Below are positions 47,084 to 57,909 of a DNA stretch of 64,000 nt, one piece after another. Position 1 is the stretch's first letter; each line of letters starts with the position of its first letter. Below the pieces are notes generated by a model. The model searched no databases. It saw only the letters and a list, made by a program, of their open reading frames with translations, and was not told the DNA's origin. This DNA is from an uncultured Pelagibacteraceae bacterium (GTDB lineage: Bacteria > Pseudomonadota > Alphaproteobacteria > Pelagibacterales > Pelagibacteraceae): contig CACKAJ010000001.1 in NCBI GenBank assembly GCA_902598125.1, positions 124,001-188,000 of the forward strand, in the 5' to 3' direction. A program made the translations under genes and the position numbers.

Positions 47084-48298
47084 ATGGCAAAAATTAAAGT
47101 CAAAAATCCAGTGGTAGAGTTAGATGGTGATGAAATGACTAGGATTATATGGTCTTTTATCAAAGACAAACTTATCAAGCCCTATTTAGATATCGATCTT
47201 AAATACTATGATTTAGGTATGGAAAGTCGAGATAAAACTGATGATCAAATCACTATAGACGCAGCTAATGCTATCAAACAGTGTGGTGTTGGTGTTAAGT
47301 GTGCAACTATCACACCCGATGAAGCTAGGGTTGAAGAATTTAAGCTGAAAAAGATGTGGAGATCACCTAATGGTACAATTCGTAATATACTAGGTGGCAC
47401 AGTATTTAGAGAACCAATCATATGTAAAAATGTTCCAAAATTAGTTCCTGGGTGGACAAAACCAATTGTAATAGGAAGACATGCTTTTGGTGATCAATAT
47501 CGTGCGACTGATTTTTTAATACCTGGAGAAGGAAAAATGGAAGTGAAATGGGTATCAAAAGATGGAAAAGAAAAAAAAGAATTTGAAGTATTTAATTTTA
47601 CCGGACCAGGTACAGCTTTAGCAATGTATAATTTAGATGACTCAATAAAAAATTTTGCAAGAGCATGCATGAATTATGGTCTTGGGAGAAAATGGCCAGT
47701 TTATTTATCAACTAAAAATACAATCTTAAAAGCATACGATGGTCGATTTAAAGATTTATTCCAAGAAGTTTTTGAAAAAGAATTTAAAAGTAAATTTGAC
47801 ACAGCAAAGATAACTTACGAACATAGATTAATTGATGATATGGTTGCTTGTGCAATGAAATGGAATGGTGGTTATGTGTGGGCTTGTAAAAATTATGACG
47901 GGGACGTTCAATCGGATACAGTAGCTCAAGGTTTTGGTTCACTAGGATTAATGACTAGTGTACTTATGACGCCAGACGGAAAAACAGTTGAGTCAGAAGC
48001 TGCTCACGGAACAGTGACAAGACATTACAGAATGCACCAACAAGGAAAAGAAACTTCTACAAATCCGATTGCATCAATTTTTGCTTGGACAAGAGGTTTA
48101 GCTCATAGAGGAAAATTAGATAATAACGATGAATTAATTAAGTTTGCATCTTCAATAGAAAAAGTTTGTATAGAAACAGTTGAAAGTGGTTCTATGACTA
48201 AAGATCTTGCAATTTTAATCGATAAGTCCACTAAATATTTAACTACTAATCAATTTTTAGAAGCAATAGACAGTAACCTTAAAAAGAAACTTAACTAA
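47084..48298 (+). CDS. icd: NADP-dependent isocitrate dehydrogenase (eukaryote-like type)
   Basis: TCA-cycle enzyme giving 2-oxoglutarate, CO2 and NADPH. 404 residues of the homodimeric type shared by alphaproteobacteria and eukaryotes: [20 protein letters not shown] at the start, [47 protein letters not shown], and [20 protein letters not shown] with metal-binding aspartates. C-terminal [14 protein letters not shown] follows. The gene is richer in G and C than its neighbours, fitting high expression. The stop overlaps alaS by 8 nt. Confidence 0.97.
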   Translation: MAKIKVKNPVVELDGDEMTRIIWSFIKDKLIKPYLDIDLKYYDLGMESRDKTDDQITIDAANAIKQCGVGVKCATITPDEARVEEFKLKKMWRSPNGTIRNILGGTVFREPIICKNVPKLVPGWTKPIVIGRHAFGDQYRATDFLIPGEGKMEVKWVSKDGKEKKEFEVFNFTGPGTALAMYNLDDSIKNFARACMNYGLGRKWPVYLSTKNTILKAYDGRFKDLFQEVFEKEFKSKFDTAKITYEHRLIDDMVACAMKWNGGYVWACKNYDGDVQSDTVAQGFGSLGLMTSVLMTPDGKTVESEAAHGTVTRHYRMHQQGKETSTNPIASIFAWTRGLAHRGKLDNNDELIKFASSIEKVCIETVESGSMTKDLAILIDKSTKYLTTNQFLEAIDSNLKKKLN

Positions 48299-50966
48299 TT
48301 TTTTTTAATACAGCTTTATACGCATCTTCAACTTTGGTTTCATCAACTCCTCCTGCTTGAGCAAAATCTTTTCTTCCCCCTCCACCTTTACCGCCTAGAA
48401 TAAAAGCAGCTATTTTTACTAACTCAACTGCATCAAATTTTTCTGTTAAGTCTTTAGTAACACCAACTGAAACACCTACTTTTCCATCGAGGACAGAGAA
48501 AGTGATTATTACTCCTCTCTTTATATCCTTTTTTCCAGAGTCAATAATTGTTCTTAGCTCTTTTGAAGGAAAATCTTTTATAGTCTGATATCTAAAAGTA
48601 AAATCTGTAATTGTACTATCTTTAATAATATTTTTAGTCTTATCCGCGATTATATTTTTTAAATTAACTTGATCTAGTTGTTTACTTAAATTTTTCAAAT
48701 TTTCAGCAATGCTTAAATTACTGTTATAGTTAGGCTTAATTTTAAGTTTCTCTAAAGCATTTTTAATAATTGAAATTTCTTCATTTAATTTATTTTCTTT
48801 ATTAGTTAAAGTTTTTTGTAGATTTTTTTCATATTCTACAAGTTGATCTGCTCTTAAAGCTTCAACTCGTCTAACTCCAGAAGATATCGACGACTGACTT
48901 ATTATTTTAAATCTACCTATTTCTGATGTATTTGATACATGTGTTCCACCGCATAATTCTGTTGAAAAATATTTATCTTTTTCATCTCCCATAGATAAAA
49001 CTCTTACTTCTTCCCCATATTTCTCACCAAATAATGCTAAAGCTCCATTATCAACTGCCTCTTTTGGTGTCATAATTCGAGTTCTAACTTCACTAGCTTT
49101 AGAAACCATATCGTTTACTAAACCTTCAATCTTATTAATTTCATTTTTTTCGATTGGTTTATTGTGGCTAAAATCAAATCTTAATTTTTCGGGACTTACT
49201 AAAGAGCCTTTTTGAGTAACATGTTTACCTAACGTCCTTCTTAAAGCTTCATGTAGTAAATGAGTTGCTGAGTGATATGCTCTGGCATCTTTTCGTTTTC
49301 TGAGATTAATTTCTAAATTTACGTTATCACCCACTTTAACAGATCCTGTTATCACCTTTCCGACATGCACATGGAGGTCGCCCATTTTTTTTTGGGTATC
49401 TAAAATTTTTATTTTACATTTTGATGTTTTTATCTCTCCCTGGTCGCCGACCTGACCTCCTGACTCTCCATAAAAAGGTGTTTGATTAGTTATGAGCTCA
49501 ATTTCATCATTTTCTTTTGCTTCATTTACAAAGTCTTTTCCTTTTGATATTTTTAAAACTACCCCCTCTGCTTTATTAAATTCATAGCCCAAAAATTCTG
49601 TAGGATCTAACTCCTCTCGTATTTTAAACCATTTTTCTTCTAAAGATTTATCTCCAGAACCTTTCCAGTTAGCCCTGGCTAAGACTTTACTTTTTTCCAT
49701 CTCGCTATCAAAACCCTTGTTATCTATTTTAATATTTTTCGATCTTAAAATATCAGCAGTAAGATCTAGTGGAAATCCATAAGTATCATAAAGTTTAAAT
49801 GCTATTTGACCAGGAAGTATTTTATTTTGAACTTTATCTAAATTTTCCTCTAAAATTTTAATACCTCGCCCTAACAATAAAGAGAATTTTTCTTCCTCAT
49901 TTTTTAAAGTTTCTATGATTAAATCTTTTCCTCTAACAAGTTCTGGGTAGCTTTTTTTCATTTCATTCATCAATACATCAAATAATTTATAAAAAATTGA
50001 CTCTTTGCCTCCAAGAGTATGGGCATGCCTCATCCCACGTCTCATTATTCTTCTTAATACGTATCCACGTCCCTCATTCGAAGGTAAAATTCCTTCAGCG
50101 ATTAAAAAACTACTAGCTCTCAAATGATCTGCAATCACTCTATGGCTTGCAATAGTTTTATCATTTATCGGTGATTTCAATAGATCAGAGGATGCGTTCA
50201 TAATCTTTTTAAAATGGTCAATATTGTAATTATCGTGTGTACCTTGGAGAACAGCTGTCATTCTTTCAAGGCCCATACCAGTATCTACTGATGGTTTTGG
50301 TAAATTTATTCTTTTATCTTTCGATATTTGCTCATACTGCATGAATACTAAATTCCATATCTCTATAAATCTGTCTCCATCCTCATCAGAACTTCCTGGT
50401 GGCCCCCCTTTTAATTTTTCACCATGATCATAAAATATTTCTGAGCATGGCCCACAAGGACCTGTATCACCCATTGACCAAAAATTATCCGAGGTTGATA
50501 TTTTTATAATCTTATTATCGCTTAAACCTGCTATCTTTTTCCAAAGTCTAAATGATTCTTCATCTTCATGAAAAACTGTAACCGATAGTTTTTCTTTAGG
50601 TAATTTAAAATCTTTGGTTAACAGACTCCAAGCATGAATAATTGCCTGTTCTTTAAAATAATCTCCAAAGGAAAAATTTCCCAGCATTTCAAAGAAAGTA
50701 TGGTGTCTTGGAGTGTAACCAACATTTTCTAAATCATTGTGTTTACCTCCAGCTCTTACACATTTTTGTGATGTTGTTGCTGTTTTATAATCTCTTTTTT
50801 CTAAACCTGTGAAAACATTTTTAAATTGAACCATTCCTGAGTTAGTAAACATCAGAGTTGGATCATTGTTAGGAACTAAGTTGCTAGAATCCACAATCTT
50901 ATGATTGTTTCTTTTGAAATAATCTAAAAATTTTTTCCTAACGTCAGTAAGTAAAATTTGGCCCAT
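48291..50966 (-). CDS. alaS: alanyl-tRNA synthetase
   Basis: Full-length AlaRS, 891 residues. The class II catalytic core has [18 protein letters not shown] and [20 protein letters not shown], followed by the tRNA-recognition region [20 protein letters not shown]. The editing domain carries zinc-binding [18 protein letters not shown] and [13 protein letters not shown]. The C-Ala domain holds [16 protein letters not shown]. It is probably transcribed alone: the upstream gap to the DUF779 gene is 43 bp, and the 3' end underlies icd. Confidence 0.97.
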   Translation of the reverse strand: MGQILLTDVRKKFLDYFKRNNHKIVDSSNLVPNNDPTLMFTNSGMVQFKNVFTGLEKRDYKTATTSQKCVRAGGKHNDLENVGYTPRHHTFFEMLGNFSFGDYFKEQAIIHAWSLLTKDFKLPKEKLSVTVFHEDEESFRLWKKIAGLSDNKIIKISTSDNFWSMGDTGPCGPCSEIFYDHGEKLKGGPPGSSDEDGDRFIEIWNLVFMQYEQISKDKRINLPKPSVDTGMGLERMTAVLQGTHDNYNIDHFKKIMNASSDLLKSPINDKTIASHRVIADHLRASSFLIAEGILPSNEGRGYVLRRIMRRGMRHAHTLGGKESIFYKLFDVLMNEMKKSYPELVRGKDLIIETLKNEEEKFSLLLGRGIKILEENLDKVQNKILPGQIAFKLYDTYGFPLDLTADILRSKNIKIDNKGFDSEMEKSKVLARANWKGSGDKSLEEKWFKIREELDPTEFLGYEFNKAEGVVLKISKGKDFVNEAKENDEIELITNQTPFYGESGGQVGDQGEIKTSKCKIKILDTQKKMGDLHVHVGKVITGSVKVGDNVNLEINLRKRKDARAYHSATHLLHEALRRTLGKHVTQKGSLVSPEKLRFDFSHNKPIEKNEINKIEGLVNDMVSKASEVRTRIMTPKEAVDNGALALFGEKYGEEVRVLSMGDEKDKYFSTELCGGTHVSNTSEIGRFKIISQSSISSGVRRVEALRADQLVEYEKNLQKTLTNKENKLNEEISIIKNALEKLKIKPNYNSNLSIAENLKNLSKQLDQVNLKNIIADKTKNIIKDSTITDFTFRYQTIKDFPSKELRTIIDSGKKDIKRGVIITFSVLDGKVGVSVGVTKDLTEKFDAVELVKIAAFILGGKGGGGRKDFAQAGGVDETKVEDAYKAVLKKIS

Positions 50967-51009
50967 ATTTAATTAAATACAGATATTTTAGAACTTGTCT
51001 ATAAAGAGA

Positions 51010-51366
51010 TTAATTTGTAGCTTTTTTATCGTTGTCTACTACAACGCAAATTTCAGATTTTGTTAAAAATCTTTGCCCTGTTCCATTATCTAGGGAAAAC
51101 ATGCCTCCAATCCCCTTAACAGCATCAATAGTCAAATCTGTATGTTTCCATTTTTCATATTGATCCTCATTCATATAAAAAGGGGTTCCATCTACTTCTC
51201 CCAGCTTTACATCGCTATTTCCTACTTGATATTCTTTTGCTGGAAAGCACATAGGTGCGCTGCCATCGCAGCATCCACCCGACTGATGAAATAAAAGGTC
51301 GTCTCCGTGAACTTCTTTAATTTCATTTAATAATTTTTTAGCTGATAATGTAAATGATACTTTCAT
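51010..51366 (-). CDS. DUF779 family protein
   Basis: A 118-residue protein. Conserved features are HQSGGCCDGSAPMCF with three cysteines (about 32-45) and GQRFLTKSEICVV near the end. DUF779 proteins are commonly encoded beside AcoD/ExaC-type aldehyde dehydrogenases, as here, but their function is unknown; metal binding is possible from the Cys cluster. I chose ATG 51366. The earlier ATG at 51384 lies within the stem of the intercistronic hairpin and adds six non-conserved residues. Confidence 0.85.
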   Translation of the reverse strand: MKVSFTLSAKKLLNEIKEVHGDDLLFHQSGGCCDGSAPMCFPAKEYQVGNSDVKLGEVDGTPFYMNEDQYEKWKHTDLTIDAVKGIGGMFSLDNGTGQRFLTKSEICVVVDNDKKATN

Positions 51367-51377
51367 TTCTATATTTC

Positions 51378-51402
51378 GGCCCATGATTTAGAATCATGGG
51401 CC
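51378..51402. repeat. perfect 11-bp stem hairpin between aldehyde dehydrogenase and DUF779 genes
   Basis: GGCCCATGATT-TAG-AATCATGGGCC is a perfect 11-bp inverted repeat with a 3-nt loop, very GC-rich for this chromosome. On the minus transcript it lies 15 nt after the aldehyde dehydrogenase stop and just before the DUF779 start. No U-run follows, so it is more likely an mRNA-stabilising or partial-termination element than a full terminator. Confidence 0.6.
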
Positions 51403-51417
51403 ATTATATATTATTGG

Positions 51418-52971
51418 TTAAAAGAAGCCTAATTTTTTCTCACTGTAAGACACATGTAAATTTTTTACTTGTCTATAATGATTTAACATCATTTTGTGAG
51501 TTTCTCTTCCGATACCAGATTGTTTGTATCCACCAAATGCAGCGTGAGCTGGGTATGCATGGTAACAGTTTGTCCAAACTCTTCCCGCTTCAATACCTCT
51601 ACCCATTCTGTAAGCAATGTTTCCGTCTCTAGTCCAAACACCTGCTCCTAATCCGTAAAGAGTATCATTAGCTATCTCTAATGCTTCTTTCTCATCTTTA
51701 AACGTTGTAACTGATACAACTGGTCCAAAGATCTCTTCTTGGAATATTCGCATGTTGTTTTTTCCTTCGAAAATTGTAGGTTGGATATAGTTTCCTTTTT
51801 CAAGACCACTATTTATTTTTGCAGCACTTCCACCACAAAGAACTTTGGCACCTTCTTTTTTACCTAAATCTAAGTAAGACTTAATTTTTTCCATTTGTTC
51901 TAGTGAAGCTTGAGCTCCAATCATGGTTTCCATTTTCAAAGGATTGTCTTGTTTCACAGCTTTAGTTCTTGCAATCGCCTTCTCCATGAATTTATCATAG
52001 ATAGATTTTTGAATTAAAGCTCTGCTTGGACAAGTACAAACTTCTCCTTGGTTTAGCGTAAACATAGCAAAACCCTCTAAACATTTATCAAAGAAGTCGT
52101 CATCTTTTGCCATCACATCTTCAAAGAAAATGTTTGGCGATTTACCACCTAATTCTAAAGTGATTGGTATCAAGTTTTGAGATGCGTACTGCATTATTAA
52201 ACGTCCAGTCGTAGTTTCACCAGTAAATGCTATCTTCTTAATTCTTTTAGAAGATGCAAGTGGCTTACCTGCTTCAAGACCATATCCGCTTACAACATTA
52301 ACAACACCTGCTGGTAACAGATCTCCAATTAGTTCCATTAACAACATGATTGATGCTGGCGTTTGTTCAGCTGGTTTTAAAACCACACAGTTCCCTGCTG
52401 CCAATGCTGGAGCTAGTTTCCATGTAGCCATTAATAATGGGAAGTTCCAAGGTATAATCTGACCAACCACACCTAATGGTTCAGGTATGTGGTAAGAATA
52501 TTCACTATTACTGATTTCAGCAACTGAACCTTCCTCTGCTCTTATTACTCCTGCAAAATATCTCCAATGATCAATTACCAAAGGTAAATCTGCAGCCATA
52601 CATTCTCTAATAGGCTTACCATTGTCTAAACATTCTGCTGTCGCTAATACGTTAAGGTTTTTCTCTATAACATCAGCAATTTTTAAGAGAATATTTGATC
52701 TCTCTGTTATTGATGTTTTTCCCCACGCAGGAAATGCTGCATGAGCTGCGTCTAGAGCAAAATCAACGTCTTTTTCATTCGATCGTGGCACCTTACAGAT
52801 AACTTCATTAGTGATAGGAGTAGTATTGTCAAAATACTTTCCAGATTTAGGTTCTACAAATTTACCGTTAATGTAGTTTCCATATTTAGCTTTAAATGGA
52901 AATTTAACCTTCAAATGAGAGGTATCTAAAGATGAAGACACTTTCGAGCTTGATGCTTGTTGTGTACTCAT
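51418..52971 (-). CDS. aldehyde dehydrogenase, AcoD/ExaC-like
   Basis: NAD(P)-dependent oxidation of an aldehyde to an acid; substrate unknown, acetaldehyde-type is typical for this branch. 517 residues. The cofactor loop is [13 protein letters not shown] (about 255), the general base is in [16 protein letters not shown] (about 277), and the nucleophile is in [15 protein letters not shown] (about 312). The C-terminus [20 protein letters not shown] is typical. The start has a strong AAGGGGG ribosome site 5 nt upstream. The gene has a higher GC fraction than most neighbours. Genetic linkage to DUF779 supports the subfamily. Confidence 0.92.
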   Translation of the reverse strand: MSTQQASSSKVSSSLDTSHLKVKFPFKAKYGNYINGKFVEPKSGKYFDNTTPITNEVICKVPRSNEKDVDFALDAAHAAFPAWGKTSITERSNILLKIADVIEKNLNVLATAECLDNGKPIRECMAADLPLVIDHWRYFAGVIRAEEGSVAEISNSEYSYHIPEPLGVVGQIIPWNFPLLMATWKLAPALAAGNCVVLKPAEQTPASIMLLMELIGDLLPAGVVNVVSGYGLEAGKPLASSKRIKKIAFTGETTTGRLIMQYASQNLIPITLELGGKSPNIFFEDVMAKDDDFFDKCLEGFAMFTLNQGEVCTCPSRALIQKSIYDKFMEKAIARTKAVKQDNPLKMETMIGAQASLEQMEKIKSYLDLGKKEGAKVLCGGSAAKINSGLEKGNYIQPTIFEGKNNMRIFQEEIFGPVVSVTTFKDEKEALEIANDTLYGLGAGVWTRDGNIAYRMGRGIEAGRVWTNCYHAYPAHAAFGGYKQSGIGRETHKMMLNHYRQVKNLHVSYSEKKLGFF

Positions 52972-53094
52972 TTTTCCCCCTTTTGTTCTATTCGTTAATT
53001 AGAACCAATCTGAACTAACTTGTCCATTATTAATTAAGTCGCTTTTCACGCGAACTACTAAATGTGGTTTTATTCAATTGATAGTTGCTTTGGG

Positions 53095-53120
53095 AAACGG
53101 GAAGCTTAAGCTTCCCGTTT
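53095..53120. terminator. 26-bp perfect palindrome after recA, probable terminator
   Basis: AAACGGGAAGCTT followed by AAGCTTCCCGTTT is a perfect 13-bp inverted repeat with no extra loop bases, placed 18 bp after the recA stop on the minus strand. The stem ends in UUU but no longer U-run follows. It separates recA from the aldehyde dehydrogenase gene. It may also be part of a binding site, since the dyad is perfect. Confidence 0.55.
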
Positions 53121-53138
53121 AAAATGATGGCTGAGGAA

Positions 53139-54242
53139 TTATTCTTCCTCTTTTTTGTCGCTAATTTTTTCGTTTGAAGAAGGATTTCCTTCTAGTTCTT
53201 TGGTAATAGCAGATGCTTGATCTCTAATAATTTTTTCAATCTCTGCAGCTACGTTAGGATTTTTTTGTAGGTAAACTTTTGCATTTTCTCTACCTTGACC
53301 TATTTTTTCACCTTTATAAGCGTACCAAGCTCCAGATTTCTCTACCACCCCGGCTTTAGTGCCAAGATCAATTAATTCTCCTAATTTGCTAATGCCTTTT
53401 CCATACATTAAATCAAATTCGACAACTTTGAATGGTGGAGCAACTTTGTTTTTAATTACTTTAACCCTTGTTGAGTTACCAATAATCTGGTCTTTTTCTT
53501 TAATTGCACCTATTCTTCTAATGTCCATTCTTACAGATGAATAAAATTTAAGTGCATTTCCTCCAGATGTCGTTTCTGGATTTCCAAACATAACTCCAAT
53601 TTTCATCCTAATTTGATTAATAAAGATAACCATTGTGTTTGATTTAGAAACGGAGCCAGTGATTTTTCTCAGAGCCTGACTCATAAGTCTTGATTGCAAA
53701 CCAACATGATGATCACCCATTTCACCTTCTAATTCAGCTTTCGGTGTTAGTGCTGCTACTGAGTCTACTACTAAGACGGAAATAGAGCCGGATTTAATTA
53801 GTGTATCAGTAATTTCTAACGCCTGTTCACCCGTATCAGGTTGAGAAATTAAAAGTTCTTCTGTTTTTACCCCAAGTTTTTTAGCATATACTGGGTCCAT
53901 AGCATGTTCAGCATCTACAAAAGCGCATATTCCGCCAGCTTTTTGGGCTTCAGCTACTACTTGTAAAGCTAAAGTTGTTTTACCTGAAGACTCAGGGCCG
54001 TAAATCTCAATAATTCTACCTTTTGGCAGACCGCCAATCCCTAGTGCTAAATCCAAGCTTAATGAGCCGGTTGATATAGCCTCCACGTCTAAGGCTTGCT
54101 GTTGACCAAGTCTCATTACAGAGCCTTTACCAAAATTTTGATCAATTTGGCTTATAGCAGCCTCTAAAGACTTGCTTTTTTCCTTTAATTCTTTTTGTTT
54201 TTTATCGTCACTCTTAACGATTTTTAAGTTATTTTTAGTCAT
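53139..54242 (-). CDS. recA: recombinase RecA
   Basis: Strand-exchange and SOS co-protease protein. 367 residues. The core is typical: Walker [17 protein letters not shown] (about 81), [17 protein letters not shown], Walker [21 protein letters not shown] (about 155), and loop L2 region [20 protein letters not shown]. An acidic C-terminal tail ends in [10 protein letters not shown]. The N-terminus has a Lys-rich extension of about 20 residues. A good AAGGAT ribosome site precedes the ATG by 7 nt. Confidence 0.98.
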   Translation of the reverse strand: MTKNNLKIVKSDDKKQKELKEKSKSLEAAISQIDQNFGKGSVMRLGQQQALDVEAISTGSLSLDLALGIGGLPKGRIIEIYGPESSGKTTLALQVVAEAQKAGGICAFVDAEHAMDPVYAKKLGVKTEELLISQPDTGEQALEITDTLIKSGSISVLVVDSVAALTPKAELEGEMGDHHVGLQSRLMSQALRKITGSVSKSNTMVIFINQIRMKIGVMFGNPETTSGGNALKFYSSVRMDIRRIGAIKEKDQIIGNSTRVKVIKNKVAPPFKVVEFDLMYGKGISKLGELIDLGTKAGVVEKSGAWYAYKGEKIGQGRENAKVYLQKNPNVAAEIEKIIRDQASAITKELEGNPSSNEKISDKKEEE

Positions 54243-54281
54243 TTTTTATCCTTTTTTGTTGTTCGAATCGTTAATATAAAT

Positions 54282-54296
54282 GTACACATTTTGTTC
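54282..54296 (+). promoter_or_regulatory. candidate alphaproteobacterial SOS (LexA) box upstream of recA
   Basis: GTAC-N7-GTTC lies 40-54 bp before the recA start, one base off the alphaproteobacterial LexA consensus GTTC-N7-GTTC. On the minus strand it overlaps a possible promoter (TTGATA, 16 bp, TACATT). The call rests on position plus a near match. Confidence 0.4.
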
Positions 54297-54333
54297 TTTT
54301 TATCAAGAAATTAAAAAACTATTTAAAAATAAG

Positions 54334-55623
54334 CTAATTTACTGATTTTATGGATAAAATTCCAATTTTTTTAGCGAGTTCAAATTGAGATATAACAAAA
54401 TCTCTCTGAGATTTAGCAAAAGCTATTCTAGCATCCAAAAGAAGACTTCTAGATTGAATCAGTTCAAGAGTCGTTCTCGTATTGCCAGAGTCATACTCTA
54501 AAGTAATGCCCTCATTAGCTATTTCAGCTGCCTTAAGTTGTGCCTTAGTTGCATCAAGTACGCTTTTAGAGGATTGATATTTTGACCAAGAATTTGAGAT
54601 TTCAGTATTTATTCTATTTTTTGTGTCATCTAATATCAGCTGGTATTTTTCCTTATTGTAAGATGATTTTTTAATTGATGAAATATTTTCACCACCTTTA
54701 ATAATGGGCCATGTGATAGTCGCTTTAACAGTTTCACGATCAGACTCGTCTATGGTTGAACTATAATCATTATTTTCTGACTTTGAATAATTTAAAGAAG
54801 CTGATGGAGACAACCTAGCCTTCTCAATATTTAGATCTTTAACAGCTATCTCATAATCCAATTTAGAAATTAAAAGATCAACGTTGTTTCTATCGGCTAA
54901 TTGAAGTGACTCTTTGAGAGAAATTGGTAAAATTAATAAAGCTCTCTCATTTAAATTTTTTGTAATTGGCGAATTTTCTCTAGTTACTCTTTCAAAATTT
55001 GTCCTTGAAGATAATAATTCAGTTTTTGCTTTAATTAAATCAGCTCTTGCTCCAGCCAGAGAGGACTCGGATTGAGCTAAGTCAGTCAAAGTAATTTCTC
55101 CTTTTTGAAGTCTGGCATTATCTGAATCTACTTGTCTTTCAAATAAGTTAACATTTAATAAATTGAATTCTTCATTTTTTGACTTGAAAATTAAATCAAA
55201 GTAAGCTGAAGTAGTATTCAAAATAGTTAGTTGTTCAATTTTTTTAAGAGATAAACTAGCTTTCTCTACCTCAAGTTCAGATTTTTTAAATGTGTTTAAT
55301 CCTTTAAATCCAGAAAATATTTTCTGCTCTACTGTAATTTTTTTACTCTCTGTATCTAAATTAGAGTCAGATATACTAGTTCCACTCTGATTTGTTTGAT
55401 TTGAAGAAGTAATGCTTGTTTGGTTTCCCGAAAGAGTTATGCTCGGTAAAAACTCACTTCTTGATATATTCTTACTTTGCTTAGCAGACTCAAAGCTTTT
55501 TCTCTCAGCATTTAATTGTAAATTATTTTCTAGTGCTTTTTTGATGTAGAATTTTAGATTATCCTTTGCGTGAAGATTATTTAAAGAAAATAATAATAAA
55601 ATTATTAAAATAAATTTTTTCAT
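54334..55623 (-). CDS. TolC-family outer-membrane efflux channel protein
   Basis: A 429-residue protein with a cleavable signal (about 1-20). The two long helical hairpin repeats of the TolC fold are visible (e.g. SLKKIEQLTILNTTSAYFDL; VLDATKAQLKAAEIANEGIT), with DSGNTRTTLELIQSRSLLLD near the end. It would form the outer-membrane exit duct for type I secretion or RND efflux. No membrane-fusion partner is adjacent. It abuts the kinase gene upstream with zero gap. Confidence 0.88.
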   Translation of the reverse strand: MKKFILIILLLFSLNNLHAKDNLKFYIKKALENNLQLNAERKSFESAKQSKNISRSEFLPSITLSGNQTSITSSNQTNQSGTSISDSNLDTESKKITVEQKIFSGFKGLNTFKKSELEVEKASLSLKKIEQLTILNTTSAYFDLIFKSKNEEFNLLNVNLFERQVDSDNARLQKGEITLTDLAQSESSLAGARADLIKAKTELLSSRTNFERVTRENSPITKNLNERALLILPISLKESLQLADRNNVDLLISKLDYEIAVKDLNIEKARLSPSASLNYSKSENNDYSSTIDESDRETVKATITWPIIKGGENISSIKKSSYNKEKYQLILDDTKNRINTEISNSWSKYQSSKSVLDATKAQLKAAEIANEGITLEYDSGNTRTTLELIQSRSLLLDARIAFAKSQRDFVISQFELAKKIGILSIKSVN

Positions 55624-56541
55624 TTAATTAAATTTAATTGATTTTAACATATGTTTTTTATCAATATTTATAACTGCGTCAGCAGAACTAGGTAAATTTT
55701 TAATCATATGTTTAGTAAGTCTTTCATAATACATAATGAAATTACTAATTTCTTTATCCGACATAGTTTTGTTTCCTTTGCTTGTTATCCTTAATTTTTT
55801 CTCTTGTAGTAATCTCCATTTGAAAACATATTTGAAACTTGGAACTTTTAAAAAAATTAGTTTGTCTATTAAACTAAAAATTTTTTTATAATTTCTGTTT
55901 AGTTCTAAATTTACTTGTTTTCTCCAAATCTGTTTTTTATCTTTCTGTTTTTCTAATTTATTTATCGACTTAATTAAATCTTTTTTTTTCTGCGCTTTAA
56001 CTCCTACGCACCATCCCTCAAATATCACGATATTAGGTTTTTTTTTTACTTTAAGCCATTTATTTTTAGGTGATCTATCATCGATTGATTTATCAAATTT
56101 TGGGATCACCAACTTTTTAAACTTATTATTTTTGAGGTTTTTTATACAACTATATAACATTTCGGTGTCATGCGTGCCTGGTACGCCTCTTGTATGAAAC
56201 AAAATGTTTATCTCTTTTGACATTTTTTTTCTTTCTTTTAAGGTTTTATAAAAATCATCAATTGAAAATATTATTGTTTCTAATTCATAAGCCTCTTTTA
56301 AAATAATTTTTAAAATTTGAGAAATGGTTGATTTACCTGTTCCTTGACCTCCAGCTAAACCAATTACTTTTGTTTTTTTTTTCTTAAAGTACTCCTCTTT
56401 AATCATTTTACTAATAGGGAAATAAAATTTATTTAATTGACCTATTTTATCCCTAAATGGTTCTGACATAACTTCTTGAGAGCTTAAAAATTTTAAATAC
56501 TTTTTTTTAACTTTTTTATATTTTAAATGGTTGTGATCCAT
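55624..56541 (-). CDS. P-loop kinase of the D-glycerate 3-kinase type
   Basis: A 305-residue kinase with Walker A GLAGGQGTGKSTISQIL (about 61), SIDDFYKTLKER (about 93), the family hallmark HTRGVPGTHDTEM (about 112) and VIFEGWCVG (about 176). This combination matches the plant/fungal and proteobacterial D-glycerate 3-kinases of the phosphoribulokinase/uridine kinase superfamily. It would feed glycerate into glycolysis. Substrate is inferred from family only. Confidence 0.78.
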   Translation of the reverse strand: MDHNHLKYKKVKKKYLKFLSSQEVMSEPFRDKIGQLNKFYFPISKMIKEEYFKKKKTKVIGLAGGQGTGKSTISQILKIILKEAYELETIIFSIDDFYKTLKERKKMSKEINILFHTRGVPGTHDTEMLYSCIKNLKNNKFKKLVIPKFDKSIDDRSPKNKWLKVKKKPNIVIFEGWCVGVKAQKKKDLIKSINKLEKQKDKKQIWRKQVNLELNRNYKKIFSLIDKLIFLKVPSFKYVFKWRLLQEKKLRITSKGNKTMSDKEISNFIMYYERLTKHMIKNLPSSADAVINIDKKHMLKSIKFN

Positions 56542-56544
56542 TTT

Positions 56545-56907
56545 TTATTTTTTATCTAGTGGATGATTGTAGCCGTCATTTATAAGGACATCTTTTAAAT
56601 CAAAGGTATCTATCTCGTCTATGCAACCTAAATTAAATCCAGTCATCTTTGGATTAGACCTTGGATTATGATGGGTGTAAATTCCACAAATTGAACAAAA
56701 ATAATGATTGGCTACTTTAGTGTGAAACTTATAAAGAATTAATTTTTTTGCACCCTTTATTATTTTAAAATCCTCATTTTTTACCATAGACATGATTGCC
56801 CCTTTTCTTTTGCATAGAGAGCAATTACATCTCAAAATTTTTTCTAATTTATTTGGAATATTTATTTCTGCTTTTATGGCTCCGCAATGACACATTAGCT
56901 TTTTCAT
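56545..56907 (-). CDS. GFA family (Mss4-like zinc) protein
   Basis: A 120-residue protein of the glutathione-dependent formaldehyde-activating (GFA) fold. Zinc ligands are visible as CHCGAIKAEI (about 5), CNCSLCKRKGA (about 28) and HYFCSICGIYTHHNPRS (about 68). Many members are not tied to formaldehyde. It lies 3 bp upstream of the glycerate-kinase-like gene, so the two are probably co-transcribed. Confidence 0.88.
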   Translation of the reverse strand: MKKLMCHCGAIKAEINIPNKLEKILRCNCSLCKRKGAIMSMVKNEDFKIIKGAKKLILYKFHTKVANHYFCSICGIYTHHNPRSNPKMTGFNLGCIDEIDTFDLKDVLINDGYNHPLDKK

Positions 56908-57036
56908 TCAATACCTTTTTAATAAGATTGTTTTACATTACGCATCTTTGATCTTATCCACAATAGTCCAAATTGTAAGTTAATGTTCACGTTTTGATTC
57001 CTATTTGATTCTGTTGAGGACTCTAATTTCAACTTT
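56908..57036. other. 129-bp intergenic region with one consensus DnaA box
   Basis: TTATCCACA at 56954-56962 is an exact match to the E. coli high-affinity DnaA box. It is the only exact copy I noticed, and one copy is not unexpected by chance. No AT-rich repeat array, gene-direction switch or dnaA neighbour is present, so I do not call an origin. No other feature is evident. Confidence 0.3.
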
Positions 57037-57909
57037 TTAGTGTGTAATATTCTTTACCTCAATTAAATTATAATGACAATTTATTAAATCTTTTTCATGC
57101 TCTCTCTTAGATACAATAAAAATAATTAAATTAAAAATTACAATCAAAATTTGCAAAATTATTGATAAATTTACTAAATAAGAAGTAAAAAATGATAAAG
57201 CGATGATTATTAAAGTTGATCTTAAAAATACTTGGTATTTAAATACAGCTATTATTGAAAATGAGTGAGTAATAAGTTTGAAAAGAGACATTTGAGATGG
57301 ACCGAAATATCTTAACCCTCTAATAGAATTTATCTCGTTTAAAGGCTTAATATATTTTTTTACAGAGCCAGAAAAACTACTCCATAAACTTGCTTTCGAA
57401 TGCAACTTACCTACATCATCTTTAGTTAAGATACTGTAATTACCAAAGTTAATTTTTTTTCCAGTAAAACACACAGTAATTAATTTATGAACTTGGTATA
57501 ACAATTTAAAAAAGAGACCTTCGGACCTTTTAACTCTTTTTGCAACAACTGATACATTGGGATCATCATTTATCTTTTCAACTAAACTTTTTATTTCAAT
57601 TGGTCTATCTTCTCCATCACCGTCCATTAATATTAAATAATCGAATTTTTTATTTAGGTAAATATGCCTTATTCCAAAAGCATTACATCTGGCATGGCCT
57701 CTATTTTCTCTCATATTTAATATTTCCATTTTTTCAAAATTACTTGGCTTAGTAATTTCTGGAAGCTGAATTGTAGATGCATCATTAACAATTAAACAAT
57801 CAAATTTAATATTATTAAAATCTTTTATGTTTTTGTTTATTTCTTCAATTAATTTCTTTAATGACTCCCAATCATTATATACAGGTATCAGAATTATTAT
57901 TTTTCTCAT
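57037..57909 (-). CDS. membrane-anchored family 2 glycosyltransferase (DPM/ArnC-like)
   Basis: A 290-residue GT-A enzyme: IIILIPVYNDWESLKKLIEE at the start, nucleotide-binding CLIVNDAST (about 38), LILMDGDGEDRP with the metal-binding DGD (about 93), and two C-terminal membrane helices (about 222-262). Such enzymes transfer a sugar from a nucleotide to polyprenyl phosphate. I chose ATG 57909, which overlaps the upstream GT39 stop as ATGA. The frame open to 57966 would add 19 residues inside that gene. Confidence 0.85.
   Translation of the reverse strand: MRKIIILIPVYNDWESLKKLIEEINKNIKDFNNIKFDCLIVNDASTIQLPEITKPSNFEKMEILNMRENRGHARCNAFGIRHIYLNKKFDYLILMDGDGEDRPIEIKSLVEKINDDPNVSVVAKRVKRSEGLFFKLLYQVHKLITVCFTGKKINFGNYSILTKDDVGKLHSKASLWSSFSGSVKKYIKPLNEINSIRGLRYFGPSQMSLFKLITHSFSIIAVFKYQVFLRSTLIIIALSFFTSYLVNLSIILQILIVIFNLIIFIVSKREHEKDLINCHYNLIEVKNITH

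Noticed and set aside
56954-56962. Exact DnaA box TTATCCACA in a 129-bp gap as part of a replication origin
   Set aside because: Single copy, no repeat cluster, no strand switch and no dnaA or dnaN nearby. One 9-mer match in 64 kb is expected by chance at roughly this level.
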